A stretch of 64,000 nt of DNA from Streptococcus oralis (GTDB lineage Bacteria > Bacillota > Bacilli > Lactobacillales > Streptococcaceae). Shown in pieces: positions 43,253 through 53,659 of the stretch. How positions within the stretch are numbered: position 1 is the first letter of the stretch; each line of letters starts with the position of its first letter. The translations under genes and the position numbers were made by a program. The notes beneath the pieces were generated by a model that saw only the letters and a program-made list of their open reading frames with translations, was not told the DNA's origin and ran no database searches. The DNA lies in contig NZ_KQ969523.1 of the NCBI RefSeq assembly GCF_001578935.1, forward strand, positions 43,550 through 107,549. Reading direction: 5' to 3'.

Positions 43253-43277
43253 ATAACAAAATATTCGAGGTGCTATT

Positions 43278-44795
43278 ATGAAAAAACGTCAGAGTGGTGT
43301 GTTGATGCACATCTCTTCCCTGCCAGGAGCATACGGGATTGGATCATTTGGCCAAACTGCATATGACTTCGTTGATTTCTTGGTTCGTACCAAGCAACGT
43401 TACTGGCAAATTCTTCCCTTGGGAACGACGAGTTATGGAGATTCTCCATACCAATCATTCTCGGCCTTTGCTGGAAATACGCATTTTATCGATTTTGATA
43501 TCTTGATAGAGCATGGCTTGCTCGAAGCTAGTGACCTTGAAGGTATTGACTTTGGTAGCGATGCATCTGAAGTTGACTATGCGAAGATCTATTACGCTCG
43601 TCGTCCGCTTTTAGAAAAGGCTGTGCAACGTTTCTTAGAACTTGGGGATGTGAAGTCTTTTGAAACATTCGCTAAAGAAAATGAATCTTGGCTTGAACTC
43701 TTCGCAGAATATATGGCGATCAAAGAGCATTTTGACAATCTTGCTTGGACAGAATGGCCAGATGCAGATGCTCGTGTTCGTAAAGCTTCAGCACTTGAAA
43801 GCTACCGTGAGAAATTGGCAGACAAGTTGGTTTACCACCGTGTGACTCAATACTTCTTCTTCCAACAATGGTTGAAATTGAAAGCCTACGCTAACGATAA
43901 CCATATCGAAATCGTTGGGGATATGCCTATCTACGTTGCGGAAGATTCAAGCGATATGTGGGCTAATCCTCATCTTTTCAAAACGGATGAAAATGGCAAA
44001 GCGACTCACATCGCAGGATGCCCACCAGATGAGTTTTCTGCAGACGGCCAACTTTGGGGGAACCCAATCTATGACTGGGAAGCTATGGACAAAGATGGTT
44101 ACAAATGGTGGATTGAACGCTTGCGCGAAAGCTTCAAGATCTACGATATCGTTCGTATCGACCACTTCCGCGGTTTCGAATCTTACTGGGAAATTCCTGC
44201 TGGTTCCGATACAGCAGCAACAGGTAAATGGGTGAAAGGACCTGATTACAAGCTTTTTGCGGCGGTTAAAGAAGAACTTGGTGACTTGAATATCATCGCA
44301 GAAGACCTCGGTTTCATGACGAATGAAGTCATCGAAATGCGTGAGCGTACAGGATTCCCAGGTATGAAGGTTCTTCAATTTGCCTTCAATCCAGAACATG
44401 AAAGCATTGATAGTCCACATTTGGCACTTACGAACTCTGTTATGTACACAGGAACACACGATAACAATACAGTCCTTGGTTGGTATCGTAATGAGATCGA
44501 TGATCCGACCCGTGAGTACATGGCGCGCTACACCAATCGCAAAGAGTATGAAACAGTGCCACATGCAATGCTTCGTACTGTCTTTTCATCAGTCAGCTTC
44601 ATGGCTATTGCAACCATGCAAGACTTGCTAGAACTAGATGAGTCAGCGCGGATGAACTTACCATCGACTCTAGGTGGCAACTGGTCATGGCGCATGACAG
44701 CAGACCAGCTCACACCAGCTGTTGAAGAAACTTTGCTAGACTTGACAACAATTTATCGCCGAATCAACGAAAATTTGGTAGAATTAAAGAAATAA
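43278..44795 (+). CDS. malQ: 4-alpha-glucanotransferase (amylomaltase)
   Basis: GH77 enzyme that disproportionates maltodextrins, releasing glucose and longer chains, 505 residues. The N-terminus KKRQSGVLMHISSLPGAYGIG and catalytic regions are visible: VRIDHFRGF (nucleophile Asp ~295), IIAEDLGFMT (acid/base Glu ~341), and TGTHDNNTVLGWY (~394). GAGG lies before the ATG. It is followed by glgP after 24 bases; together they convert imported maltodextrins to glucose and glucose-1-phosphate. Confidence 0.97.
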   Translation: MKKRQSGVLMHISSLPGAYGIGSFGQTAYDFVDFLVRTKQRYWQILPLGTTSYGDSPYQSFSAFAGNTHFIDFDILIEHGLLEASDLEGIDFGSDASEVDYAKIYYARRPLLEKAVQRFLELGDVKSFETFAKENESWLELFAEYMAIKEHFDNLAWTEWPDADARVRKASALESYREKLADKLVYHRVTQYFFFQQWLKLKAYANDNHIEIVGDMPIYVAEDSSDMWANPHLFKTDENGKATHIAGCPPDEFSADGQLWGNPIYDWEAMDKDGYKWWIERLRESFKIYDIVRIDHFRGFESYWEIPAGSDTAATGKWVKGPDYKLFAAVKEELGDLNIIAEDLGFMTNEVIEMRERTGFPGMKVLQFAFNPEHESIDSPHLALTNSVMYTGTHDNNTVLGWYRNEIDDPTREYMARYTNRKEYETVPHAMLRTVFSSVSFMAIATMQDLLELDESARMNLPSTLGGNWSWRMTADQLTPAVEETLLDLTTIYRRINENLVELKK

Positions 44796-44819
44796 GACAA
44801 TATCAGGAGACACACAACC

Positions 44820-47078
44820 ATGTTACCATTAAACGAATTTGTACAAAAGCGTTACAATAAAACCATTGCAGAATGTAGCAATGAAGAACTTTACCTTGCT
44901 CTTCTTAACTACAGCAAGTTTGCTAGCAGTCAAAAGCCAGTCAACACTGGTAAGAAAAAAGTTTACTATATCTCAGCTGAGTTCTTAATCGGTAAACTCT
45001 TGTCAAACAACTTGATCAACCTTGGTCTTTATGACGATGTGAAAAAAGAATTGGCTGATGCTGGTAAAGACTTGATTGAAGTTGAAGAAGTAGAATTGGA
45101 ACCATCACTCGGTAACGGTGGATTGGGACGTTTGGCGGCCTGCTTTATTGACTCTATTGCAACTCTTGGTTTGAATGGTGACGGCGTTGGTCTGAACTAC
45201 CATTTCGGTCTTTTCCAACAAGTTCTTAAAAACAACCAACAAGAAACGATTCCTAACGCTTGGTTGACTGAGCAAAACTGGTTGGTACGCTCAAGCCGTA
45301 GCTACCAAGTGCCGTTTGCGCACTTCACATTGACATCTACTCTTTACGATATCGATGTACCTGGTTACAAGACAGCTACTAAAAACCGCTTGCGTTTGTT
45401 TGACTTGGATTCAGTTGATTCTTCTATCATCGAAGATGGTATCAACTTTGACAAGACAGATATCGCTCGCAATTTGACTCTTTTCCTTTACCCAGACGAC
45501 AGCGACAAGCAAGGTGAATTGCTCCGTATCTTCCAACAATACTTCATGGTTTCAAACGGTGCGCAACTCATCATCGACGAAGCAATCGAAAAAGGAAGCA
45601 ACTTGCATGACCTTGCGGACTACGCAGTTGTACAAATCAACGATACTCACCCATCCATGGTGATTCCTGAATTAATCCGTCTTTTGACTGCGCGTGGTAT
45701 CGAGCTTGATGAAGCAATCTCAATCGTACGTAGCATGACTGCCTACACTAACCACACAATTCTTGCTGAAGCCCTTGAAAAATGGCCGCTTGACTTCTTG
45801 CAAGAAGTGGTTCCTCACTTGGTACCAATCATCGAAGAATTGGACCGTCGTGTGAAGGCAGAATACAGCGATCCAGCTGTTCAGATCATCGACGAGCATG
45901 GGCGTGTCCACATGGCCCACATGGATATCCACTATGGATATAGCGTCAACGGGGTAGCGGCACTCCATACTGAGATTTTGAAAAACTCAGAGTTGAAAGC
46001 CTTCTACGACCTTTACCCAGAAAAATTCAACAACAAAACAAACGGTATCACTTTCCGTCGTTGGCTTATGCATGCCAATCCAAGCTTGTCTCACTACTTG
46101 GACGAGATTCTTGGTCGCGATTGGCACCATGAAGCAGATGAACTTGAACAGCTCTTGTCTTACGAAGATAAAGCTGCTGTCAAAGAAAAATTGGAAAGCA
46201 TCAAGGCTCACAACAAACGGAAATTGGCTCGTCACTTGAAAGAACACCAAGGTGTGGAAATCAATACAAACTCTATCTTTGATATCCAAATCAAACGTCT
46301 TCACGAGTACAAACGCCAACAAATGAACGCTTTGTATGTCATCCACAAATACCTTGATATCAAGGCTGGTAACATCCCTGCTCGTCCAATCACAGTCTTC
46401 TTTGGTGGTAAAGCAGCACCTGCCTACACAATTGCTCAAGACATCATTCACTTGGTCCTTTGTTTATCAGAAGTGATTGCAAACGACCCAGCAGTAGCTC
46501 CACACTTACAAGTTGTAATGGTTGAAAACTACAACGTTACTGCCGCAAGCTTCCTCATCCCAGCATGTGACATCTCAGAACAAATCTCACTTGCTTCTAA
46601 AGAAGCTTCAGGTACTGGTAACATGAAATTCATGTTGAACGGAGCTTTGACTCTTGGTACTATGGACGGAGCTAACGTAGAAATCGCTGAATTGGTTGGC
46701 GACGAAAACATCTACATCTTCGGTGAAGATTCGGAAACCGTCATTGACCTGTATGCAAAAGCAGCTTACAAGTCAAGCGAATTCTACGAACGAGATGCCA
46801 TCAAGCCTCTAGTAGACTTTATCGTCAGTGACGAAGTCCGTGCGGTTGGAAATGATGAACGCCTTGGTCGTCTACACAATGAACTGATCCACAAAGACTG
46901 GTTCATGACTCTTCTTGACTTGGAAGACTACATCAAGGTGAAAGAACAAATGCTTGCAGACTACGAAGACCGTGACGCATGGTTGGATAAAGTCATCGTT
47001 AACATTTCTAAAGCAGGATTCTTCTCATCTGACCGTACAATCGCTCAGTATAACGAAGATATCTGGCACTTGAACTAA
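44820..47078 (+). CDS. glgP: Maltodextrin/glycogen phosphorylase
   Basis: GT35 PLP-dependent phosphorylase, 752 residues, releasing glucose-1-phosphate from alpha-1,4-glucans. Recognisable blocks: [17 protein letters not shown] near the start, [19 protein letters not shown] (~residue 97), [15 protein letters not shown] (~275), and the PLP region [30 protein letters not shown] (in pieces, ~600-630) with the Schiff-base lysine in GNMKF. Also called MalP. Second gene of the malQ operon; a BOX element begins at its stop codon. Confidence 0.97.
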   Translation: MLPLNEFVQKRYNKTIAECSNEELYLALLNYSKFASSQKPVNTGKKKVYYISAEFLIGKLLSNNLINLGLYDDVKKELADAGKDLIEVEEVELEPSLGNGGLGRLAACFIDSIATLGLNGDGVGLNYHFGLFQQVLKNNQQETIPNAWLTEQNWLVRSSRSYQVPFAHFTLTSTLYDIDVPGYKTATKNRLRLFDLDSVDSSIIEDGINFDKTDIARNLTLFLYPDDSDKQGELLRIFQQYFMVSNGAQLIIDEAIEKGSNLHDLADYAVVQINDTHPSMVIPELIRLLTARGIELDEAISIVRSMTAYTNHTILAEALEKWPLDFLQEVVPHLVPIIEELDRRVKAEYSDPAVQIIDEHGRVHMAHMDIHYGYSVNGVAALHTEILKNSELKAFYDLYPEKFNNKTNGITFRRWLMHANPSLSHYLDEILGRDWHHEADELEQLLSYEDKAAVKEKLESIKAHNKRKLARHLKEHQGVEINTNSIFDIQIKRLHEYKRQQMNALYVIHKYLDIKAGNIPARPITVFFGGKAAPAYTIAQDIIHLVLCLSEVIANDPAVAPHLQVVMVENYNVTAASFLIPACDISEQISLASKEASGTGNMKFMLNGALTLGTMDGANVEIAELVGDENIYIFGEDSETVIDLYAKAAYKSSEFYERDAIKPLVDFIVSDEVRAVGNDERLGRLHNELIHKDWFMTLLDLEDYIKVKEQMLADYEDRDAWLDKVIVNISKAGFFSSDRTIAQYNEDIWHLN

Positions 47079-47230
47079 TACTCTTCGAAAATCTCTTCAA
47101 ACCACGTCAGCGTTGCCTTGCCGTATGTATGGTTACTGACTTCGTCAGTTCTATCTACAACCTCAAAGCAGTGCTTTGAGCAACCTGCGGCTAGCTTCCT
47201 AGTTTGCTCTTTGATTTTCATTGAGTATAA
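47078..47230 (+). repeat. BOX element (boxA-boxC)
   Basis: Begins ATACTCTTCGAAAATCTCTT at the last base of the glgP stop, contains CGTCAGCGTTGCCTTGCCGT (the region matched by the classical BOX-PCR primer), TGACTTCGTCAGTTC and the CAACCTCAAAGCAGTGCTTTGAG palindrome, and ends TTTTCATTGAGTATAA. boxB is absent. Confidence 0.92.
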
Positions 47231-47261
47231 GATACAAATTTATACTAATACATTTTCCTAT

Positions 47262-47293
47262 AAAGCGAGTTTCGATTGAAATTCGCTTTTTTT
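47262..47293 (+). terminator. Terminator of malQ-glgP operon
   Basis: AAAGCGA (47262-47268) / TCGCTTT (47283-47289) with inner TTTC/GAAA pairing, followed by TTTTT. Confidence 0.8.
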
Positions 47294-47432
47294 GAAAGCT
47301 GTGGATTTGGGTCAATCTTGTCTTAAAAAGATAGAAATCATAGATACAGTTAAGGCTTAGAAATACTGCTTTTTACTCTCTTTCAACCTCATGCTTCTTC
47401 TTAGTTGATTACCTCACATCTCTTGTATTCGC

Positions 47433-47461
47433 TTACATAAAGTATTATAATATGATTGTAG
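47433..47461 (+). promoter_or_regulatory. Promoter of the 68-residue gene
   Basis: TTACAT (47433-47438), 17-base spacer, TATAAT (47456-47461). Confidence 0.7.
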
Positions 47462-47477
47462 GAAAGAAGGTGTTTTT

Positions 47478-47684
47478 ATGTGGAAAAAATATTTTTCAAA
47501 ATATAGATGGACTGATTTATTTTGGATTGTATTTGTTATTTTGACATGCCTCTTGACGGGTAATAATACTCTTTTTCCACTTACCCATCAAGAAATCTCT
47601 TTTCATGGATGTTGTTATGGGGCATCACTTGCCTCATTTCACTTGCTATTTATTGATAAATTTGTCATTTCGAATCGAAAATAA
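47478..47684 (+). CDS. 68-residue small membrane protein
   Basis: Small gene supported by its own promoter, a GAAAGAAGG ribosome site and a downstream terminator. The protein begins with basic MWKKYFSKYRW, then a hydrophobic segment LFWIVFVILTCLLTG, a short loop with His and a GCCYGASLASFHLLFI second segment, and a basic end. No family is recognised. Two adjacent cysteines lie at the start of segment two. Confidence 0.65.
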   Translation: MWKKYFSKYRWTDLFWIVFVILTCLLTGNNTLFPLTHQEISFHGCCYGASLASFHLLFIDKFVISNRK

Positions 47685-47751
47685 AGATTAGAGCCTAGAA
47701 TTATTAAATTTTCACTCTCTTCAGATAGATAGTTTAAAAATTGCAATTTAA

Positions 47752-47786
47752 AACCGCATATCTTCTTGAAATGCGGTTTCTTTTTA
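47752..47786. terminator. Bidirectional terminator
   Basis: AAACCGCAT (47752-47760) / ATGCGGTTT (47772-47780) followed by CTTTTT, between the small gene and rlmA. Confidence 0.8.
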
Positions 47787-47794
47787 TGTGCCAA

Positions 47795-48643
47795 TTACAG
47801 TGCTTTCCCAAGCAAAATCTCTGCTTCAATGGTAATCTCTGTCAGTTGGCTCCAGTCAATCTTGGTTTGATCAACGTGAAAGAGTAAGGGTGTCATGGCA
47901 AGCAGGGCTTGGCGTTGCTCAGCTGTGATGGGTTTTGTTAAGGAAGCAATCTGACTTGATTGGATGCTGAAATGTTTCTGGAAATGTTCTTTGATATCTT
48001 GATTAGAATAGTCCTTCTTTGTCAGCTGGTCCTGCACCATTTGACGGATTTCTGTGAGGTGATTTTCAGTTGGGATGACCTTAATCAAGATACCATCTTT
48101 GGATAGAACGCGGAGAAATTCTCCATAGTTGGCAGGGGAAAAGATATCAAGCAGGATATCCATGCTAGCGTCGTTTATAGGAAGACGAGCCAGGTCACCA
48201 ACAAACCAGTTGACCGCCCAGTTGGGTTCGCTCTTGGCAGCGATTTGAATGGAATCTTTTGAAATATCAAAGGCGTAGAAAGTCTTGTCAGAGTGTCTTT
48301 CTTGGAGTTTGCGAGAGTAGAAGCCTTCGCCACAACCGATATCTAAGACTGTTTTTTCGGATGGATTGGTTGTTAGTAAGTCCGAGATACCTTCTAAAAT
48401 AGCCTGATAAAAACCAGCTTCAAGGATTTGTTGTCGGTTTTGGAAGTTTTCCTTGTCGTAGTTGGCAGATTGCTTGATTTGAGGTGCTAAATTGACATAG
48501 CCGAATTTTGCCAAGTCAAAAGAATGGCGGTTACTACACTTGAGGCTAGACTCTACCAAGGTCAGGTTTTCTTGGCAGATAGGGCAGGCAAAGGCACTAG
48601 TAGCAGCAAAGCGCTGGAGTTTGGGTTTGAGGTTTGTATTCAT
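47795..48643 (-). CDS. rlmA: 23S rRNA (guanine-N1) methyltransferase RlmA(II)-type
   Basis: SAM-dependent methyltransferase of 282 residues. N-terminal zinc knuckle: CPIC at residues ~20-23, then C and H in LKCSNRHSFD. SAM site VLDIGCGEGFYSRKL is at ~98-112, with FYAFDISKDSI after it and DLARLP...DILLDIFSPANYGE as the catalytic region. In Gram-positives this group methylates G748 of 23S rRNA, next to the macrolide/ketolide site. No ribosome site precedes the ATG; an extended -10 ends six bases upstream, suggesting a leaderless mRNA. Confidence 0.88.
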   Translation of the reverse strand: MNTNLKPKLQRFAATSAFACPICQENLTLVESSLKCSNRHSFDLAKFGYVNLAPQIKQSANYDKENFQNRQQILEAGFYQAILEGISDLLTTNPSEKTVLDIGCGEGFYSRKLQERHSDKTFYAFDISKDSIQIAAKSEPNWAVNWFVGDLARLPINDASMDILLDIFSPANYGEFLRVLSKDGILIKVIPTENHLTEIRQMVQDQLTKKDYSNQDIKEHFQKHFSIQSSQIASLTKPITAEQRQALLAMTPLLFHVDQTKIDWSQLTEITIEAEILLGKAL

Positions 48644-48649
48644 AGTTTT

Positions 48650-48658
48650 AGTCTAGCA
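48650..48658 (-). promoter_or_regulatory. Extended -10 placed for a leaderless rlmA mRNA
   Basis: On minus TGC-TAGACT, ending six bases before the ATG at 48643. No Shine-Dalgarno sequence between. Confidence 0.55.
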
Positions 48659-48690
48659 AAAAAAGGACTGGATGGCAAATGCCTCCAGTC
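48657..48690 (-). terminator. tyrS terminator
   Basis: On minus GACTGGA (48690-48684) / TCCAGTC (48672-48666), then CTTTTTTT. Confidence 0.85.
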
Positions 48691-48697
48691 TGCTTTC

Positions 48698-49954
48698 TTA
48701 GTATGTAAGAACGAAGTATTTCTTCTTTCCGCGGCGGATAACAGTTAGTTCGTTTTCTAACTTATCTGCATCACTCAAGACATAGTCAAGGTCTTGGATG
48801 CGGTCGCCATTGATGTAGATAGCTCCGTTTTGGACGTCTTCACGTGCTTGTCGTTTTGAGTTAACCACACCAGATGACACGAGGAGTTCCACGATATTGT
48901 GGTTTTCGTCTGCTTGTACTTGGTAGTTTGGCACTCCACGAAGTCCTTGTTTGAGTTCTTTAACAGAAAGGTTTTTGATGTTTCCGGCAAAGAGTTGCTC
49001 TGTGATATTGAGGGCTTCCTTGTAGGCTTCTTCGCCGTGAACAAGTGTCACGACTTCACGAGCCAAGACTTTTTGAGCCAAGCGTTCGTGTGGAGCTACT
49101 TCAAACTGTTTGCGGATGTCTTCAATCTCATCAAGTGACAAGAAGGTAAAGATCTTCAAGAAGCGAACAGCGTCAGCATCCATGACGTTCATCCAGAATT
49201 GGTACATTTCGTATGGAGAAGTCTTTTCAGGATTGAGCCAGACTGCGTTTCCTTCTGATTTACCAAATTTCTTACCAGTTGCATCTGTAATGAGTGGCAC
49301 TGTGATAACGTGACCAGTCTTGTCAGCCTTCCGACGAAGCAATTCGGTACCAGCGGTCATATTGCCCCACTGATCAGAACCACCGATTTGTAGCGTTACG
49401 TTGTGCTCTTGGTTAAGGACGTAGAAGTCATACCCTTGCATGATTTGGTAAGCGAACTCAGTGTAAGAAATCCCTGTTTCAATCCGTTTCTTCACAGACT
49501 CCTTGCTCATCATGTAGTTGACAGTGAAGTATTTTCCGATATCACGGAGGAAGTCAATGAAGCTGATGCTGCCAAACCAGTCGTAGTTGTTGACCATGAC
49601 AGCTTTATTTTCACCATTTTCAAAGTCAAGAAAGCGAGAAAGTTGTCCTTGGATAGACTTGACCCAGCCCTCTACTGTGTCTTTTGTTTGGAGACTACGC
49701 TCAGCATCTTTGAAGGACGGATCTCCAATGAGACCTGTAGCACCGCCAACGAGCGCATAAGGTTTGTGACCTGCTAGTTGCAAACGACGACTTGTCAAGA
49801 TTGCGACAAGGTGGCCTAGGTGAAGGCTGTCAGCAGTTGGATCGTAGCCGGTATAATAAGAAACTTGACCTTCTTCTAGGGCTTTGCGCAACGCTTCTTC
49901 ATCAGTCGTTTGAAAAATCAAACCACGCTCTTTTAGCTCATCAAAAATGTGCAT
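48698..49954 (-). CDS. tyrS: Tyrosyl-tRNA synthetase
   Basis: Class I synthetase charging tRNA-Tyr, 418 residues, TyrS type. Signature blocks: [20 protein letters not shown] in pieces (HIGH-like motif HLGHL, residue ~45), [10 protein letters not shown] (~190), KFGKSEG as the KMSKS equivalent (~230), and a C-terminal S4-like RNA-binding domain ([24 protein letters not shown] in pieces). AAGGAG precedes the ATG. Its mRNA leader is only about 30 bases, so there is no T-box. Divergent from pbp1B. Confidence 0.98.
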   Translation of the reverse strand: MHIFDELKERGLIFQTTDEEALRKALEEGQVSYYTGYDPTADSLHLGHLVAILTSRRLQLAGHKPYALVGGATGLIGDPSFKDAERSLQTKDTVEGWVKSIQGQLSRFLDFENGENKAVMVNNYDWFGSISFIDFLRDIGKYFTVNYMMSKESVKKRIETGISYTEFAYQIMQGYDFYVLNQEHNVTLQIGGSDQWGNMTAGTELLRRKADKTGHVITVPLITDATGKKFGKSEGNAVWLNPEKTSPYEMYQFWMNVMDADAVRFLKIFTFLSLDEIEDIRKQFEVAPHERLAQKVLAREVVTLVHGEEAYKEALNITEQLFAGNIKNLSVKELKQGLRGVPNYQVQADENHNIVELLVSSGVVNSKRQAREDVQNGAIYINGDRIQDLDYVLSDADKLENELTVIRRGKKKYFVLTY

Positions 49955-49990
49955 GTGTCTTTTCTCCTTTATAAAATATTGTTTCTACCT

Positions 49991-49999
49991 ATTGTATCA
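49991..49999 (-). promoter_or_regulatory. Extended -10 of tyrS
   Basis: On minus TGA-TACAAT, about 36 bases before the start codon. Confidence 0.6.
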
Positions 50000-50066
50000 C
50001 AAACTTGATTAATAGCCTAGTGGAATAGGGAAGAAAGTGGCTATTTTATTGAAAGTTTTCCTTTTA

Positions 50067-50075
50067 TGGTATAAT
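50067..50075 (+). promoter_or_regulatory. Extended -10 of pbp1B
   Basis: TGG-TATAAT, 19 bases before the ATG; GCGAGGA ribosome site between. Confidence 0.7.
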
Positions 50076-50094
50076 AGAGAAAGCGAGGACATTC

Positions 50095-52586
50095 ATGAAA
50101 GAAAGAATTAATGAATTAAAAACAAAAATGCTGCATTTTTTTCAGCAACAAACTGCAAAATGGAAGAAAAGACTAGCAGAAAAACTAGCTAATAAGAAAA
50201 CTAGTAAAAAGGAGACCTCTTCTGACAAAGTTAGAAGGGCAGGGTCTATTTTTGCTAAGGTTTTGAGTGGGTTTAAAATAGTCTTTAACACTCTCTTTAT
50301 CTTAGGTTTTATCGGTGGACTGTTTGGTGCTGGTGTGGCTATGGGTTATGGAGTCGCTCTATTTGACAAGGCCCAGGTACCTCAAGCAGAAGAGTTGGTC
50401 AAGCAAGTGAAGGATATTGCCTCTATCTCAGAAATCACTTATTCTGACGGCAGTACCATTGCCTCGATCGAGGGTGATTTGTTGCGCACTTCAGTCGCTT
50501 CAGATGCTATCTCAGACAATCTTAAGAAAGCTATTGTTGCGACAGAGGACGAGCATTTTACTGAGCACAAGGGAGTTGTGCCTAAGGCCGTTATTCGTGC
50601 GACTTTGGGAACCTTTGTCGGTCTAGGCTCGTCTAGTGGTGGTTCGACCTTGACCCAGCAGGTCATCAAGCAGCAAGTGGTGGGGGATGCTCCAACTCTA
50701 GCTCGTAAGGCTAAAGAGATTATTGATGCTCTAGCTTTAGAACGGGCCATGGGTAAGGATGAGATTTTAACAACCTACCTTAACATAGCTCCTTTTGGTC
50801 GCAATCATAAAGGCCAAAATATTGCAGGTGCTCAGCAGGCTGCAGAAGGCATCTTCGGAGTCAATGCTTCGGACTTAACAGTCCCTCAAGCAGCCTTTAT
50901 CGCAGGATTGCCACAGAGTCCAATCAGTTACTCTCCTTATGAATCTGATGGTAGTATGAAGAGTGATGAGGATATGGCTTTGGGGATTAAGCGTGCCAAG
51001 GATGTCCTCTACAACATGTACCGGACAGGGGCTCTAAGTCAGGAAGACTACGATAAGTACAAAGATTATGACTTTAAGAAAGACTTCCTACCATCTGGTA
51101 GTGTTAGCGGGACTTCGCGTGATTATCTCTACTATGCAACCTTGGCAGAAGCTACGGACCGCATGTACGATTACCTTGTCCAACGAGATAATGTTTCTGC
51201 GCAAGAATTAAAGAATGAGTCCATTCAGAAATCCTATCGCGATCTAGCCACTAAGGAAATTGAAAATGGTGGATATAAGATTACGACAACTATCAATAAA
51301 AATGTTCATGCTGCGATGCAAAATGCGGTTGCGACCTACGGCTATCTGCTAGATGATTCGACAGGCCAGCCTGAGGTGGGGAATGTCCTCATGGACAACC
51401 AAACGGGAGCTATCCTTGGATTTGTTGGTGGCCGTAATTATCAAGAAAATCAGAACAATCACGCTATCGATACCAAGCGTTCTCCAGCTTCAACCACGAA
51501 ACCTATATTGGCCTATGGTATCGCTATTGACCAAGGTTTGATGGGGAGTGCAAGTATCTTATCAAACTATCCTACCAACTTCTCAAACGGAAATCCCATC
51601 ATGTATGTCAATAGTCCTGGTACAGGTATGATGACACTGGGAGAAGCCCTTAACTACTCATGGAATATCCCAGCCTACTGGACTTATCGTACGCTTCGAG
51701 AGAAGGGTGTTGATGTCAAAGGCTATATGGAAAAAATGGGTTACGAAATCCCAGAATATGGGATTGAAAGTTTACCGATGGGTGGGGGATTGACGTTACA
51801 GTTGCCCAGCATACCAACGGGTATCAAACTCTGGCCAACAATGGAGTTTACCATAAGAAACATATGATCGCGAAGATCGAGTCAACGGATGGCCGACTGG
51901 TATACGAGCACAAGGATGAGCCTGTCCAAGTTTATTCAAAAGCGACAGCAACCATCATGCAAAGTCTCCTTCGGGATGTTATCTCATCTCGGATTACCTC
52001 AAGTTTCCAGACAGACTTGGCTACCATCAATCCCAGCCTCGCTAGTGCCGACTGGATTGGAAAAACTGGTACAACCAATGAAGATGAAAACATGTGGCTT
52101 ATGCTTTCTACGCCTCGCTTGACTTTGGGTGGCTGGTTAGGTCACGATGATAATCGACCACTTGCCAAAGGAGCAGGCCACTACCGCAATGCCAACTATA
52201 TGGCCCACTTGGTCAATGCTATCCAGCAAGCTGAACCTGGAATATGGGGGAATGAGCGCTTTAATCTTGACTCAAGTGTGACCAAGTCACAAGTTCTCAA
52301 GTCGACAGGGGAGAAACCGGGCAAGGTTTCAATCAATGGCACAGAAGTCAACGTTTCCGGTTCTACCGTAACAAGTTACTGGGCTACTAAAGAAGGGGCG
52401 CCAGTAACCACCTATCGCTTTGCTATTGGAGGAAGCGATGCAGATTATCAGAATGCTTGGAAGAATATTCTAGGAAGCATTCCAGCAGTAACTCCTCCAA
52501 GCTCAAGTAGCAGTTCGGGAACAACAAGTTCGAGTGGAAATACTCAAAGTGGTTCTTCAGGACGTTCACGTCTATTTAATCGCTAA
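50095..52586 (+). pseudogene. pbp1B: Penicillin-binding protein 1b, frameshifted
   Basis: Bifunctional class A PBP: GT51 glycosyltransferase plus transpeptidase for peptidoglycan synthesis. Frame 1 (50095-51867, 590 aa) holds a basic cytoplasmic start, a membrane segment ~62-85, GT motifs ([23 protein letters not shown]), the transpeptidase SxxK as STTK (~464) and SWN. At 51784-51788 a run of five Gs follows GGT; one more G would restore [23 protein letters not shown] and join the second frame (51864-52586), which carries the KTGT box and a Ser-rich tail. As read, the product lacks KTG, so no transpeptidase activity is expected. Homopolymer error or phase switch possible. Confidence 0.9.
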
Positions 52587-52594
52587 GAAAGAGT

Positions 52595-52634
52595 AGTAGC
52601 AAGGTTAGTAATTTCTCCTTGTTGCTACTTTTTT
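52595..52634 (+). terminator. pbp1B terminator
   Basis: AGTAGCAAGG (52595-52604) / CCTTGTTGCTACT (52617-52629), two-base bulge, then TTTTTT. Confidence 0.75.
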
Positions 52635-52648
52635 CTTTGTTGGTTTCG

Positions 52649-52657
52649 TGTTACAAT
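52649..52657 (+). promoter_or_regulatory. Extended -10 placed at a leaderless start (EamA gene)
   Basis: TGT-TACAAT ending six bases before the ATG at 52664. An AGGAG sequence lies between, but it would not be in the mRNA if transcription starts at the usual distance. Confidence 0.55.
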
Positions 52658-52663
52658 AGGAGT

Positions 52664-53575
52664 ATGAATCATTATCAGAAAAAGATTGTTAAGGGAACAC
52701 TATACTCGCTACTCTCAGGCCTAATCTGGGGGATCTGCGGGATTTTAGGAGAGTATTTTTTCACTCATTATCCAGTGTCTTCTGGATGGATTACTTCTAT
52801 GCGTTTACTAGTGGCGGGGAGCTTGGTTTTAGGTCTATCGGCCTTTCAGTTGCGCACTCGATTATTGGACATCTGGCGAGATAAGAAAAATTATCTACCT
52901 TTTTTAGCCTATGCTATTCTAGGTATTTTTTCTGTGCAGTTTTTCTTTTATCTCTGCGTTGAGTATTCCAATGCGACGACGGCGACCATTTTGCAATTTA
53001 TCAGCCCTGTTTTTATCCTGTTTTACAATCAAATCATTTACCAGAAGAAGGCTTCAATTACAGCTGTTTTCTATGTTTTGATTGCCATGCTAGGTGTTTT
53101 TTTGATGGCTACAAAAGGAGATTTGTCCCAATTATCCATGACACCTTTGGCTCTAGTGACAGGTTTGCTCAGTGCAGTAGGGGTTATGTTTAATGTTATC
53201 CTTCCCCAACGCTTTGCACGGCGCTACGGTTTCGTTCCGACTGTTGGTTGGGGGATGATTCTGGCAGGGCTCTTTAGTAATTTCCTTTACCCTATTTATC
53301 GGATAAGTTTTCAAGTGGATCTGGTAAGTGTGCTGATTTGTCTGACGATTGCCGTGTTTGGAACTGCTTTTGCCTTTTTCCTATCTATGAAGGCTGTATC
53401 ACTCGTTTCCCCGCTGGTTGTATCGGTGGTGAGTGCTAGCGAACCTCTTTCTTCAGCATTATTAAGTGTTCTTTTTCTGGGATTGGTCATGGATGGTTTT
53501 TTGGCCTTGGCTATGGTGTTGATTATCGTTCCGATGATTTTCTTATCTGTAGAAGAAGCAAAACAAGCCAAGTAA
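52664..53575 (+). CDS. EamA/DMT-family transporter
   Basis: Membrane transporter of 303 residues with ten hydrophobic segments and two EamA repeats, residues ~10-145 and ~160-295. The first repeat has LLSGLIWGICGILGEYFF and NATTATILQFISPVFILFYN, the second LVTGLLSAVGVMFNVILPQR and SLVSPLVVSVVSASEPLSSALLSVLFLG, the typical conserved Pro-containing helices. ATG 52664 is chosen; the frame is open 15 codons upstream but those lie in the terminator and promoter. Likely a metabolite or amino-acid exporter; substrate unknown. Confidence 0.9.
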   Translation: MNHYQKKIVKGTLYSLLSGLIWGICGILGEYFFTHYPVSSGWITSMRLLVAGSLVLGLSAFQLRTRLLDIWRDKKNYLPFLAYAILGIFSVQFFFYLCVEYSNATTATILQFISPVFILFYNQIIYQKKASITAVFYVLIAMLGVFLMATKGDLSQLSMTPLALVTGLLSAVGVMFNVILPQRFARRYGFVPTVGWGMILAGLFSNFLYPIYRISFQVDLVSVLICLTIAVFGTAFAFFLSMKAVSLVSPLVVSVVSASEPLSSALLSVLFLGLVMDGFLALAMVLIIVPMIFLSVEEAKQAK

Positions 53576-53596
53576 AGATGCTTATTTGATAGTTGA

Positions 53597-53620
53597 GGCT
53601 TCAAATTTGAGGCCTTTTTT
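53597..53620 (+). terminator. Terminator after the EamA gene
   Basis: GGCTTCAAA/TTTGAGGCC almost continuous stem, followed by TTTTTT; the next -10 begins directly after. Confidence 0.7.
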
Positions 53621-53628
53621 GGTAGAAT
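53620..53628 (+). promoter_or_regulatory. Extended -10 of dapH
   Basis: TGG-TAGAAT, 31 bases before the dapH ATG at 53660. Confidence 0.55.
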
Positions 53629-53659
53629 AGGTATCATTATAACGAACCAGGAGGCGCCT

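Larger units (their letters stand above)
42799..43277. promoter_or_regulatory. malX-malQ divergent control region
   Basis: A 479-base gene-free region. It carries the malX promoter, the malQ promoter and several CGCAAACG-type half-palindromes expected for MalR: 42843-42855 (CGCAAACGTTTTC), 42884-42895 (AAAACGGTTGCA), 43011-43023 (AAACGATTGCGTG), 43218-43231 and 43242-43252. The middle part (42900-43160) is AT-rich and otherwise featureless. Confidence 0.75.
47231..47477. other. Intergenic stretch with terminator and small-gene promoter
   Basis: About 250 bases with no coding frame. It holds the terminator at 47262-47293 and the promoter at 47433-47461; nothing else is evident. Confidence 0.5.

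Noticed and set aside
48698..50094. T-box riboswitch for tyrS, and likewise for hisS and aspS
   Set aside because: The extended -10 elements sit only about 20-40 bases before the starts, leaving no room for a T-box leader.
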